64,000 nt of DNA, taken from positions 62,001-126,000 of the forward strand of contig JAIUOE010000003.1 in assembly GCA_020161395.1 (NCBI GenBank), in the 5' to 3' direction. The translations under genes and the position numbers were made by a program. Positions within the stretch are counted from its first letter, which is position 1. Each line of letters begins with the position of its first letter. Below are positions 25,380 to 35,900 of this stretch, one piece after another. The stretch is from Bacteroidota bacterium (GTDB lineage: Bacteria > Bacteroidota > Ignavibacteria > Ignavibacteriales > Ignavibacteriaceae). The notes beneath the pieces are model-generated. The model had not been told where the DNA came from and searched no databases. It worked only from the letters and a program-made list of their open reading frames with translations.

Positions 25380-27263
25380 CTATTTCAAAAGAACCATTTT
25401 TCGCGTGATCCTTGTTTCCCCCGTCGATAACCGGTAAAAATAGACACCACTTGGTAACGAATACTTTGCCGCATCGAACACAATCTCATGTTTTCCTGCC
25501 TGCTTAAATCCTTCAGTCAGCTTCACAACCAAACTTCCTGTGATGTCGTAAATATCGAGTGAAACAACTGATCCTGCTGAAAGTGAATACGGAATTCTTG
25601 TCTCAGGATTAAACGGATTCGGATAATTTTGTTGCAAAGAAAAACCTGACGGGATCTCGTCGTCGTCGGTTACATTGTCATTTTCAGTTGAGGTAACGAC
25701 GATATTGGGTGATAATTTTCTGTTCAAAATAAGCATTGTCGCATCTGCTATCAGGTACTTCCCGTTTTCCACAAAACTGTTATCAACTTTAAGTACGGTC
25801 TTTTTACCGGGAGTGACATAGACATCACCGAGTTTTATCCATGATTTGTTCGCGGTACTACGCTGGCTGAAGAGAAACTTTAGCGAATCATTGTTGCTGT
25901 ACATTGTATAGTAAGCACTGTCTGTGAAAGTAAAATTGGGGATAAAATAAGCATACAGGCTGTACCATGCCGGAACCGCAACATCAAACTGCCATTCAAA
26001 AGATGCATAACTTGTATCTTTAGTCCAGTATATTTTGGGATTGTATCCCAGGACGCTTACCTGCTCCCAGTTACCCTTCCTCATTGTGTTGGAAGAGCTG
26101 TCTTCGTTAATTATGGAAGCCTTCGGTCGCCAGAGATTGTCTCCCCGGTAAGGAAGCGTAGCCCTCTCCCTGTAAATCCGTTTGAGTGTATCTCCAAGTG
26201 CTCCGTTATTGGCTTTTAGAGCCTCATAAAAGAAAAGACTTTCCCCATTCACACCCTGAAATCTGTTTTCCTGTATGCAGTCTTTCAGCAGTTGCTGATT
26301 CACGACATATGAGCCGGCTTTTGCCAGTACACCCGCAAAGAAAATATTCTTTTTACCCGCCGGTATATAAGTCAATGCCTGACCAAGCTCGTAACGATAC
26401 GAAATAATATCCTGACGGTAGAGTTGAGGAATAAAATTATCCAGAAGTGAAGAGTCCATCCATGCCTTGGAATCCTGAAGATAGTTGTCATAACCCCATG
26501 GGTAAACACTTGGAGCAACTGACAGAATGTAGTTCTCGCTTCGTGTTTTTACACTGTCGCGCCATCTTTTCAAAAAGCTGCTGAGTTTATTTGCCCGCCA
26601 CTTTTTCCAGTTTGCATCATATTCATTAGCAGGTGGATTCTGTCCGGAATTCTCAAGTTTATAGATTGCCACAGTGGTACTGTCGTACCCTCCCTCAAAT
26701 GGCATTGCGGGCAGTCTGTCGTCTCCCTGAACTCCGTCAACCTCGTAATTGTCGAGTACTTCGGTTGTCAGTGAGATAAGAAAATCCTGAACCTCGGGGT
26801 TGGTTCCCGCCATCCAGTCAAAACCGTTTTTTACAACCAGTTCACCGTTATATTTTTTCGCTGCCCAGGAGGGCTTTGTTGCGAGTATATGTCCGCCATT
26901 TTCGGAATAACCACAAGAGAAACCAAACTCGAACCATGGTATCACTTCGATACCATTTCTGTGAGCTTCGATAATAATTTTTTTAAGGGGGTCTCTGCCG
27001 GCAAACTGAGGAATGATCGGTTTCTGAAAAATTGAATCCATTATCCTGCTCGGATAGAGAGTGTATCCTTTATTCCAAACCACCGGGAAAACAACATTTA
27101 TTCCGATTGATGCAAGGTAGTCCATTGCAGATGCAATTTTTGCATCGTCAAAAAGGACATCGCTGTCAACATTCGTGATCCAAACTGCCCTCATCTCCTT
27201 TTTAGGCTGTGCCAAGAGGACAAAAGGTAAAACAATCAAAACAACTAACAACTTCTTGATCAT
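25380..27263 (-). CDS. GHL10-family glycoside hydrolase-like protein with T9SS sorting domain
   Basis: A 627-residue secreted protein: signal peptide (about 1-18), GHL10/DUF187-type TIM barrel (about 22-370, with EMRAVWITNVDSDVL, NKGYTLYPSR, PWFEFGFS and VDGVQGDDRLPAMP), a beta domain, and a C-terminal T9SS type A domain (about 545-627, with LQQNYPNPFNPE and SGVYFYRLSTG). The acidic DGVQGDD segment sits where GHL10/YngK relatives carry catalytic acids. Substrate unknown. It is the last gene of the TonB-receptor operon and a clear paralogue of the upstream lipoprotein. Confidence 0.85.
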   Translation of the reverse strand: MIKKLLVVLIVLPFVLLAQPKKEMRAVWITNVDSDVLFDDAKIASAMDYLASIGINVVFPVVWNKGYTLYPSRIMDSIFQKPIIPQFAGRDPLKKIIIEAHRNGIEVIPWFEFGFSCGYSENGGHILATKPSWAAKKYNGELVVKNGFDWMAGTNPEVQDFLISLTTEVLDNYEVDGVQGDDRLPAMPFEGGYDSTTVAIYKLENSGQNPPANEYDANWKKWRANKLSSFLKRWRDSVKTRSENYILSVAPSVYPWGYDNYLQDSKAWMDSSLLDNFIPQLYRQDIISYRYELGQALTYIPAGKKNIFFAGVLAKAGSYVVNQQLLKDCIQENRFQGVNGESLFFYEALKANNGALGDTLKRIYRERATLPYRGDNLWRPKASIINEDSSSNTMRKGNWEQVSVLGYNPKIYWTKDTSYASFEWQFDVAVPAWYSLYAYFIPNFTFTDSAYYTMYSNNDSLKFLFSQRSTANKSWIKLGDVYVTPGKKTVLKVDNSFVENGKYLIADATMLILNRKLSPNIVVTSTENDNVTDDDEIPSGFSLQQNYPNPFNPETRIPYSLSAGSVVSLDIYDITGSLVVKLTEGFKQAGKHEIVFDAAKYSLPSGVYFYRLSTGETRITRKMVLLK

Positions 27264-27267
27264 AAAC

Positions 27268-28470
27268 TCACTTTAATAATTTCGGAAAATCGACTCTCTC
27301 AGTATAAATCTCATTTTTCAATAAATCAGAGTATTTCTTAATGCCTTCATAGAAGAAAAAGACTTCTCCCTGAATTCCAAGTTTCCTGTTCTCTTCAATC
27401 ATCTGAACAAAAAGCTCATCCGTTGGTTGGTAACCTCCAACTTTGATGAGAACTCCCGGAAAGAATATATTTTCATATCCCTTGGGGAGCCAGGTCAAAT
27501 AAGCCTCAGAGAGTGTGCTTGAATATTCTTCAATTTTATATCTGTACACCTGAGGACAGAGGAGCTCAACATAACCCCTTAGTACCCACTCGGGCCAGTC
27601 CTGAAGGTATTCCTCCTTACTCCAGGGGTAGATACTTGGAGACATGGAAACGATACACTTTGGATTTATCGCTTTCACAGTTTTAAATATTTTCCCTCCA
27701 AATTCTGTCAGGATGTTCGCACGCCACTGAACCCATTTCTCATTTTTTGAGTCTTCGGGAGGCAATGCTCCATTGTTTTGTTGTTTGTACAGGTTGGTCG
27801 TGTAAATGTCATAACCTGCTTCACTTGGCATTGCGGGCAGTCTATCGTCTCCCTGGATACCGTCGACTTCATAGTTTGCAACCACTTCGGCAATTAGTGA
27901 GAGCATGAAACTTTGGACATCGGGATGAAATCCGTTCATCCATTCAAAACCGTTTTTCATGGTCAGGTTTCCCTGTTTGTCCTTCGACGCCCACTCCGGT
28001 TTTGCCTGAAGAAGATGGCCACCACCCAGTTTGAAAGAGGAAGCAAATCCAAACTCAAACCATGCGAAAACCTTAATATTCTGAGCATGAGCTTCTTCAA
28101 TGAGTTCCTTTAAAGGATCCCTTCCGGTTAGTGCAGTATCAATTTCAATGCCGAAAGTGTTCTTCATTACCTTGCTCGGGTAGAGAGTGAATCCTTTGTT
28201 CCAAACTACGGAAAAAATTGTGTTTATCCCGAGCTTTTTGCAAAGAGTTACCGCCTCTTTTATTCCTTCCCGTGAATTGAGAACCTTGCTGTCAACATTG
28301 GTCAACCAGACTCCCCTGACAGCCGGAACTCCGGTTCGCTCAGTTGCGGGTGGAGGTGGTGCACCACCACTTCCCCCGCTCCCTTGGGAAGTGTCTGAGT
28401 AGGAGCTGCAACCCTGGATTAGCAAAGCGAGAAACAGAGCAAGAGACAAGCGAAAAAGTTCACGAACCAC
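27268..28470 (-). CDS. GHL10-family glycoside hydrolase-like lipoprotein
   Basis: A 400-residue lipoprotein (lipobox LIQGC, about residue 21, then a Ser/Gly/Pro linker) with the same GHL10 barrel as its downstream neighbour: RGVWLTNVDSKVL, NKGFTLYPSK, AWFEFGFASS, MKNGFEWMNG and VDGIQGDDRLPAMP. It has no T9SS domain. Start is GTG with GAGG upstream; the GTG shares one base with the stop of the barrel gene before it. The pair suggests one enzyme held in the membrane and one sent out by T9SS. Confidence 0.85.
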   Translation of the reverse strand: MVRELFRLSLALFLALLIQGCSSYSDTSQGSGGSGGAPPPPATERTGVPAVRGVWLTNVDSKVLNSREGIKEAVTLCKKLGINTIFSVVWNKGFTLYPSKVMKNTFGIEIDTALTGRDPLKELIEEAHAQNIKVFAWFEFGFASSFKLGGGHLLQAKPEWASKDKQGNLTMKNGFEWMNGFHPDVQSFMLSLIAEVVANYEVDGIQGDDRLPAMPSEAGYDIYTTNLYKQQNNGALPPEDSKNEKWVQWRANILTEFGGKIFKTVKAINPKCIVSMSPSIYPWSKEEYLQDWPEWVLRGYVELLCPQVYRYKIEEYSSTLSEAYLTWLPKGYENIFFPGVLIKVGGYQPTDELFVQMIEENRKLGIQGEVFFFYEGIKKYSDLLKNEIYTERVDFPKLLK

Positions 28471-29165
28471 TAAAACCTCGCTCTAAGCGTGGCTTTTATG
28501 TCGATCATCTGCATTGAAGCCACATTCTCAAAATCGAGTTTCAGTGTCGACCACAATTCACCGAGAATGTTTTTATAGCCAGCGGAAATTGAAAACCACA
28601 ACGGATCAACAATCTGAACTCCAAATTCAGCCCCAACATTGAATGTTCCGCTCCAGTCATCCTGATCGAGAGTCGGTACCTGAAGAGCTTCCTGCAGTTT
28701 GCTGACTCCAGCTGTATCAGGGGCAAAAAGTGAATCAGAGTAACTTCCTCTGCTGAAATTCCATTTGTAGATACCAAAACCAAGATTCAATTTAACATCA
28801 TACCATGTATCCCGTAAAATATGGTAGTCAGCCTGAAAAGACGCTCCGTAAGCCTTCAAATCCATTTTCAGGGACTTTATCGGGTAAGTGAATGATTTAT
28901 TTTGTGTTCCAATCAGGTATTCCCGTTTGATGTTCATCTTATCTTCGTTTATCTTATCGAAGACCAGATACTCAAGCTTTCCGCTTAAAGTCCATTTGGC
29001 AGACATATCCTTTCCGAAGAACACCGAGGCACCATAACCAGGACTAAACCGGTTCTTCAGCTCACCAACGGGAGTGAGGTAGGAGTAACCGGCACCCGCA
29101 AAATATTTGCCCTGTGCGAGCAATCCTGTTGACAGCAGTAGTAGTATTGTAAATATCTTTTTCAT
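28470..29165 (-). CDS. Outer-membrane beta-barrel protein
   Basis: A 231-residue protein with a signal peptide (about 1-17, cut after LLAQ) and alternating beta strands (GAGYSYLTPVGELKNRFSPGYGAS, FNVGAEFGVQI, WFSISAGYKN), ending in KATLRARF with a terminal Phe. This fits an 8-stranded porin-like OM barrel. No specific family was recognised. It lies in the middle of the TonB-receptor operon with a 7-base gap to the next barrel gene. Confidence 0.65.
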   Translation of the reverse strand: MKKIFTILLLLSTGLLAQGKYFAGAGYSYLTPVGELKNRFSPGYGASVFFGKDMSAKWTLSGKLEYLVFDKINEDKMNIKREYLIGTQNKSFTYPIKSLKMDLKAYGASFQADYHILRDTWYDVKLNLGFGIYKWNFSRGSYSDSLFAPDTAGVSKLQEALQVPTLDQDDWSGTFNVGAEFGVQIVDPLWFSISAGYKNILGELWSTLKLDFENVASMQMIDIKATLRARF

Positions 29166-29172
29166 AATCTGA

Positions 29173-29892
29173 TCAATAACTGAATGATAAACCGAATTTA
29201 AAGTTTAAATTGTTTCCGAATGGAAGTTCCGAATAACCCATCCCGTCAGTCTCAACGAAATGAGTGTAATTAAACTCACCCGTCAAATTGACAAAATCGA
29301 TCAATGGATATTCCAGGGATATTCCTCCGTGCAACATTATCGGGTTACCCTGCTTGGAAGGAGCGAAGTTCCGATAGTTGTAGTTGAAAGTTGAATTAAG
29401 TTTAGTCAATTTCTTGGTCCAGTCTTCCACAACATAAAACCAGCGCGTGAAGAAAAAGATACCCGCTCCTGCATATGGCTTTATTTTTAAATCGCCCAAC
29501 TTTGTCTCATAACCAATGAGTACAGAAACAGGGATGCTGCTGATTCCCTGGTTTGGAGTAAGGACTAACTGATACTTTGCTGTATCGGTAAGATCAGCCC
29601 GTATGCTTCCGTAGTACCTGTTATCCCAAAAGTACCACTTCCACTGTGTTAATGCGGAATCCTGGTCGATCGAAAATGACTGATAACCGGCAGAGAGAGA
29701 GACATAAAAATTATCAAATGTCTTAAAATTCACTTTTATACCGCCCCCAAAACCACTGGCTTTGGTTACGGCATTTTTAAGTGAACCTGCTGTCGAAAAT
29801 GATCCTGTGGTTTCGATGGTGGTTAGCTGGGCAAAAAGTGCCGGTGACACAACCAGCGAGATAATGCACAAAAGTAAAATTCTTGATTTCAT
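29173..29892 (-). CDS. Outer-membrane beta-barrel protein
   Basis: A 239-residue protein with a signal peptide (about 1-21, cut near LFAQ) and beta-barrel strand patterns (GFGGGIKVNFKTFDNFYVSLS, PYAGAGIFFFTRW, LNFKFGLSFSY), ending with an aromatic residue. It resembles general OmpA-barrel-like or OMP_b-brl proteins. It is not clearly a copy of the downstream barrel. Ten bases separate it from the PorV-like gene upstream, placing it in the same operon. Confidence 0.65.
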   Translation of the reverse strand: MKSRILLLCIISLVVSPALFAQLTTIETTGSFSTAGSLKNAVTKASGFGGGIKVNFKTFDNFYVSLSAGYQSFSIDQDSALTQWKWYFWDNRYYGSIRADLTDTAKYQLVLTPNQGISSIPVSVLIGYETKLGDLKIKPYAGAGIFFFTRWFYVVEDWTKKLTKLNSTFNYNYRNFAPSKQGNPIMLHGGISLEYPLIDFVNLTGEFNYTHFVETDGMGYSELPFGNNLNFKFGLSFSY

Positions 29893-29902
29893 TTTCTCCT
29901 CC

Positions 29903-30841
29903 CTAATAATTCAGATTAAGAGTAAAACGGAGAATATTTCCAAGCCTTCCATAGTCGGCAAATGAAAAATCAACACCGACCGGAATTTGAGCCGAAGGAG
30001 TCAAACCAACACCAAAGCTCCAGGTTTCTTCATCGTAGAAGAATTTATAGCCACCCCGCAGAAAAACCATATTCTTCCAGCCAACTTCGAGACCGGCATT
30101 CATTTTTTCATCACCATCATTAGGATGCAATGCCTCTACTATCCCGGTAACCCGGTATTCCGATTTCATATCACCAAGAAGTTCGGCTGCAAGTCCAAGT
30201 TTAAGTACTGATGGCATCTTGAATGGATCATTAATGTACTTGGTCTCCACCCCAAAGTTTTGGATGGAAGCTCCGATCCTGAGAGAAGAAAGTCCTGTGT
30301 AATACAACACTCCTCCATCGAACAGGATGTTGCTCGCTGAATAGTCATCAATCCCCTCTCTTACATATTTTACGGTAACACCAAACGAGAATTTGTCTGT
30401 AAGAGCCCGGGAATAACTTAATCCCACGGCAATGGCATTGGCGCTGAAATTACCAATGACTTCGTAGACTTTTTGTCCCGCAGTCCTTTTGGTCTTCGGC
30501 ATCGTACCATAATCCACAGCGAGTGCACCGAGAGCAATAACGCCAAAATCAGTGTTGATCGAGTATGCTGCAGCATAGTGTTTGATTTCCGCTATCCAGG
30601 GAGAGTAGGAAGCTGAAAATGAATGCTGCTTCTCATTGAATCCCATCCCGGCAGGGTTGGTAAAAAAGGATGCAGAACCCATATCTGCCAAAGCGACAGA
30701 GGACTCACCGAGTGAGGCGCTTCTCGCAGTTACCGGCAGTTGCAGAAACACAAATCCTGCAGTTGCGGTCTTCTTAAATTCCTGCCCGTAGTTCAAAAGC
30801 GAGCAGAGCATCACAAAAAATATTATTGTTCTAATTTTCAT
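29903..30841 (-). CDS. PorV/PorQ-family outer-membrane protein
   Basis: A 312-residue protein with a signal peptide, then the family signature GFVFLQLPVTARSASLGESS and GSASFFTNPAGM near the N-terminus and a barrel to the C-terminal LRFTLNLNY. PorV is the T9SS shuttle that delivers substrates to the sortase; PorQ and other homologues have related roles. Its place next to a T9SS-tagged protein in the operon is consistent with that. The frame extends 12 bases to a GTG, but GGTGAG spacing favours the ATG at 30841. Confidence 0.8.
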   Translation of the reverse strand: MKIRTIIFFVMLCSLLNYGQEFKKTATAGFVFLQLPVTARSASLGESSVALADMGSASFFTNPAGMGFNEKQHSFSASYSPWIAEIKHYAAAYSINTDFGVIALGALAVDYGTMPKTKRTAGQKVYEVIGNFSANAIAVGLSYSRALTDKFSFGVTVKYVREGIDDYSASNILFDGGVLYYTGLSSLRIGASIQNFGVETKYINDPFKMPSVLKLGLAAELLGDMKSEYRVTGIVEALHPNDGDEKMNAGLEVGWKNMVFLRGGYKFFYDEETWSFGVGLTPSAQIPVGVDFSFADYGRLGNILRFTLNLNY

Positions 30842-30849
30842 ATCAGCGC

Positions 30850-32886
30850 TCACCTTATAATTGCGAATTTACCGGTTGAGTTTCCATACTGTGATTCAAT
30901 ATGGAAAATATAAACGCCGCTTTCGACATACTGACCAAAATCTGTAACCTGATTCCAAGTAACGATTCCACCTCTGGCATCGCTGACTGCAATCGTTTTT
31001 ACGAGGTCGCCCCTGACGCTGTAAATTCTTATGGTACATGGATTCGGCACATTCACAAACTGAATCTGGTCAGACTCTCCGGGCTGGCTTGATCCTTCAC
31101 CAATTACGAACGGATTGGGAACCACAAGTACCTCATTCACGCTGTTCGGGGCAGGAAGTGTGGCAAGAAATGGTCTGGTCGTCCTGTTGGCAAACAGTGA
31201 CGATTCCATGGCAGGCACCCGTACGGTATTTCCCGTTTCAGGGAATCTCTGAGTCGGATTGATTGCCCAGTTCACCTTTCCTGTGTCGTAAGCTGTGATC
31301 GAGTAATAATAACCTGTTCCGATTTGTACCGTTGAGTCGATGAATGTGTATTTATTGCCTGAAATGTAGCCGGCATCACCTTTTTTTATGTCTGCAATCT
31401 GTGTCCAGGGACCCATCGGCAGGAAGTCGGATCTGTAAATCCTGTACCCCGCGAGATCAAACAGACCGTCATCGGGATCAGGGAGGGATTCAGAACTGTT
31501 GTCCCATGTCACCACATTAGCAACTTTCCGATCGGCTCCCGAGTAAAAATTGACATTGAATTTTGGTGCCGCAGGTGGATCGGGGTGGTTGAACTTGTTT
31601 TCATAGGTCAACTGCGCCCTTCTCATCGCCGGAATAAAATTCTGGGTATAGCTTAAATTGAAGATCAGGCTTGGGGAAATCGACTTGTCAAGAGCATAGG
31701 AATAATCCATTCCCGCAACGATTTCTGCCAATACAATCTTAATAGTGTCCTTAGGCTTCATTGTCCAGGGACCCAAAGACATCAATGACCATTTCCTCGC
31801 GTTATTAATGAAGGTGGTATCCGTGAGATTTCTGGGAAACTGAACAAACCGGAATGCATTTGTCGGATACTTAAGAACCTGATACTTTACTTCGTTGAAT
31901 CCGGAGACACCATTGAAGGGACCACTCAGATCGAGTGTAGCCTCACCTTGTGACCAGCCAACTTTTGTTTCATCAACTCTGGTTGCAATTCCTGATGAGT
32001 CAGGAGAAGAGTAAATAAGCTTTACGCCCGCGTAACCGGGTGCAAGCCATTCTCCCTGCGGATTGCCGTTTACAACCCTGCCTAATGAATTCGTAAAGCC
32101 ATAATTGGCGTTCTCTGCCTGAAACATCTTGTTCACACGATCATAGACAACTTTTGTGTTCCTCGCTCCATTTGTCTCCTGCGGAAACAGTACACGCCAT
32201 GAGCGGGAATTTGCCTGCATCGCATATGTAAGAAGCATCTGGACTCCATAAAGTGTATCAGAAACCTTCTTCTGCGGATATGCAGCTTTTATTTCGTCAG
32301 AGATGTTAATGAAATAATATTCGTACAAAATGTAATTTTCATCTCTCTTCGAACCGCTCCACTGATGAGCCCGTCTCACCACTCTCATTGGCAACTGAAG
32401 TTCGTCTTCCTGGCTTGGAGTGTAATAATTGGGGTTGTATTCCCAAACCGACTCTATCACTTCTTCACCGACGAGAGGATTAGCCTGTAGCCAGTAGTTT
32501 TCACCATTCGGAAAGAGCTTCCTGTGGGTTTTCAGAGTATATTTTGATGACTGTTCTGTGGAGACTGTAGAGCCGTAAATTGCCCAGTCTTCAACTGTAA
32601 TCACCGAGTCTTTTTTATTTTTGGCACCGATCCAAAAGCCGCCCGTAGCCATATGACTGGCGGTACCGCCAATGTTTTCACCGATCCACGAAGCATCGAA
32701 TCCGGGCCAGTCCAATGTAGGTCCGGTTGGAGCCCAGTTATTGTAAGCAGGACCCGATTTTGACGGAGAGAGTGAATGCCAAAGGGAACCACGGTTAAAA
32801 ATGAGAAGTGGAGATTCCACTTGTGCCATCAAACCGGTGGTCGCAATTAAAAGAAATACTGTTAATTTAATCTTTATGTTGTTCAT
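30850..32886 (-). CDS. Secreted FN3-containing protein with T9SS-type C-terminal domain
   Basis: A 678-residue protein: signal peptide (about 1-22), a long unassigned N-terminal domain rich in Trp/Tyr, an FN3-like module (about 440-545, with AGYRIYRSDFLPMGPWTQIAD), and a C-terminal domain with VLVVPNPFVIG and ESGVYIFHIESQYG of the T9SS type A class. The N-terminal part was not recognised. The longer frame starts at a TTG; the ATG at 32886 opens the signal peptide. It sits directly after the TonB receptor gene. Confidence 0.7.
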   Translation of the reverse strand: MNNIKIKLTVFLLIATTGLMAQVESPLLIFNRGSLWHSLSPSKSGPAYNNWAPTGPTLDWPGFDASWIGENIGGTASHMATGGFWIGAKNKKDSVITVEDWAIYGSTVSTEQSSKYTLKTHRKLFPNGENYWLQANPLVGEEVIESVWEYNPNYYTPSQEDELQLPMRVVRRAHQWSGSKRDENYILYEYYFINISDEIKAAYPQKKVSDTLYGVQMLLTYAMQANSRSWRVLFPQETNGARNTKVVYDRVNKMFQAENANYGFTNSLGRVVNGNPQGEWLAPGYAGVKLIYSSPDSSGIATRVDETKVGWSQGEATLDLSGPFNGVSGFNEVKYQVLKYPTNAFRFVQFPRNLTDTTFINNARKWSLMSLGPWTMKPKDTIKIVLAEIVAGMDYSYALDKSISPSLIFNLSYTQNFIPAMRRAQLTYENKFNHPDPPAAPKFNVNFYSGADRKVANVVTWDNSSESLPDPDDGLFDLAGYRIYRSDFLPMGPWTQIADIKKGDAGYISGNKYTFIDSTVQIGTGYYYSITAYDTGKVNWAINPTQRFPETGNTVRVPAMESSLFANRTTRPFLATLPAPNSVNEVLVVPNPFVIGEGSSQPGESDQIQFVNVPNPCTIRIYSVRGDLVKTIAVSDARGGIVTWNQVTDFGQYVESGVYIFHIESQYGNSTGKFAIIR

Positions 32887-32908
32887 CTTTATTTCACTGC
32901 CTTTATTG

Positions 32909-35900
32909 TTAGAATCCAAATCCAAGTGTCAGATACACCTGTCTTGGAACATTTCTGTAAGCTTTATAGAATGATGAAATATAGCTTATCCTGTAGGGAT
33001 CATTGCCCGGCTGGTCGATTGTGGTTCCATAGTCAACCCAGTTAATAAGATCATTTCCTGATACAGGTGTAAGCCATTTGTTCTCGAACAGGTTCATGAC
33101 TCTGAGTCCGATTACGAATCTGTAACCCCCTTCGAGCACCACATTCTTTGTGAAATTAAGATCAAACATCGATTCAAGAGGATACCTTCTGTTATTCACT
33201 ACATCCTTCAGGTCGAAAGAGGTGCGATAAGTGAAAGGTGTACCCGACTGAACAGAATAAGTAAAACTTATACTTGAGTTTTCAAGCAGATTTATACCAA
33301 ACAGTTCAGGTCCCTCACCTGTGCCCCAGTTGTACTGAAGCAATGCCCTGAAATTATGGGTTCTGTCGTTGCCTGAAATAAACTCACCGGTATAGTCTCT
33401 CGATTCACCTGCAGCAGAAGTAACGGGGTATATTACCTGAGGTCCGTAATTTCCTTCCGATGTCTGTGAAATGCTGTAAGTCAGCCTGTACATCCAGTTT
33501 CTGGCATTTACTTTCTCGAGTGAAATCTCGAAACCAAGTGTGGCTCCAAAGGCATTGTTCGAAAATGTGGTGTAGTTGAACAACGGTGTGTTATCTGATG
33601 TGTAGGCAGAGGGACTGTTCAACACGGTTCCTGTAAAGGCTGCGTAACGGAGAAGTCCGATTTGGGTCACTCTGTCATTATAATAGAGAGCCATGTCGAT
33701 TCTGTTATCATCATCAATCACCTGCTGAAGTCCGAATTCATATTGAATGGTCTTCTTGGGCTCAAGGTTGGCATTACCGAAACCGGTTATACCTTTATTG
33801 CCACGGTTCGAGAGAGCCTGACTAAAGGTAGGCATGGAGGTAAAATGACCATACTGTAGCCTGAAGGCAGTGTTTTCTCCAATCGGGAATGAAAGTCCGA
33901 CACGGGGAAGCAACATAAAATAAGTTTTTGATTTTTCGGTATTCAGGTTACCGTTCTCAGGTCCCTCGGTTCCGATGTATACGATATTGAAGGGGTCGAC
34001 CGGTACATCTGCACCAAAATTGTATGCTTCTGCCCTGACACCGATGTTGGCTATCATTCCTTCATATTCCATTTTATCCTGAATGTAGAAGGCGATGTTG
34101 TATGGTTTTGCAGTGTAATATTCTGCAACGCCTGTCGTTGCTACAAGGGCATTTGCTTTGAAACGGGAATTTACTCCATTATTGTAGAGATCCCAGTAAT
34201 AGAATCTTAATCCGGCTTTTAAGAGGTTTCCCTGGTTTATCTGACTTGTAAAATCGAGATTGGATGCAAGGTATTCTGTCCTTGTATCCTGATAATACAG
34301 AGTACTGAATGCATCGGGAGCTCTGAAATATTGAGTATCCCACCAGGCACCTGCTTTAAGCAGATTCCCCTGCCTGTCATACAAACTGTCCAATCTGTCT
34401 CTTTCCTGAGAATAGCTTGTCAGATATTCGTAGGGCAGTTCATACTTCTCGCTCATATGTGTAATGGTGGCCTCAAAGAACGACTTTGCGTCGATGGTAT
34501 AAACATAATTAAGACTTTGCGTTACAGTCTGTTCAGTTCTGATCGGATCAATCAAAACATAATATTTGTAAGAAGTGGAGGGAGGTGAAAAAGCCAGACC
34601 CGACCATCTTATGTCATCAGAACCTGACCAGATACCACCACGGTAATTCTGATATCCGAGCATGAGTTTAAATTTATGAGCAGAAAGTGGTGTCCAGGTA
34701 AGGTTCAGGATGTAATTCTGAAAAATCTGATCTTTCTCTGCGGTTGGCAGTCTTGTTGGATTCTTTTTATACTCACCTGAGAAGAAAAACTTCAGTTTGT
34801 CAGGATTTTTCCCTAACGGACCGCCAAAACCGACCATCACTCTTGCATATCCGCGTTCTCTGTAGTCATAAACGCCAAGGGGATTGTTGTCACCGGGCAT
34901 GTGGTTGTTTAGCCAGGTATTGAAAGCCCAGTTTATTTCACGATTCAAAACTTCATTCCACGCTGCAACCTGATCCGGAGTGGCTGTACCGTTTTTCACT
35001 TTATCATAAAGCCATTTGTATCTCCCTTCGGAAGTGATTCCGAGATCCTGAAGGAAAAACGAAGAATCTTTGTACGCCATCCACCGGTCGATATTGCCCC
35101 ACCTCTGCCACTCGTAAGTGGAAGGATCATAGATATATTTTCCGAAGTGGTACTGACCGGGTGGTCTGTATTCAACCCTGACCTCACCCGATAGGCGTGG
35201 TGAACCTTCCTTAAGAACAACTTTCACAACACCGGCTTGAGCATTTCCATATTCCGCGGAAAAACCACCGGATATCAACTGCATCTGCTGAACACCGATA
35301 GGATTTACATCATATTTCCAGGAGTTATTGGCTTTTTCAACTCCAAAAGATCCGGGTGAAGTAGTGGTGGAATTTATTTGATCAACCCCGTTAATCTGGT
35401 AATTCACCTCATATGAACCGGAACCTCTTACAGAGTAGGTTCCTTTTTCATTTTTCTGGAAACCGGCAGTAAGGTCAAGGATACCCCTTAATCCTTCAAT
35501 AGGAGCTGCAGATATTTGTTCATCGTCAATTGTGGATGAGGAGGAGGTTTGATCTTTTATGATCTTCGGCTTTTCAGCGACGACGATCACTTCATCCATC
35601 TCCATCGTAGATTGTTTGAGCTTGATATCAAGTTCGGTGGTTCGGTCAACATTGATATCAACATTGGAGACAATGTACTTTGCATATCCGACATAACTGG
35701 CAGTAACTGTGTACTTGCCTGCCGGAATATTCAGAACGAAAAATTTCCCGTTCAGGTCTGATACGCCACCAAGAGTGGTTCCGTCAATCCTGACAGCCAC
35801 TCCGGGAAGCCTGTCGCCCGTCTGTGCATCTTTAATTTCGCCTGACAGCTTTCCTCTTTGTGCGTGGACTAATGATACTCCCGTTAAAAGTATCAATAAA

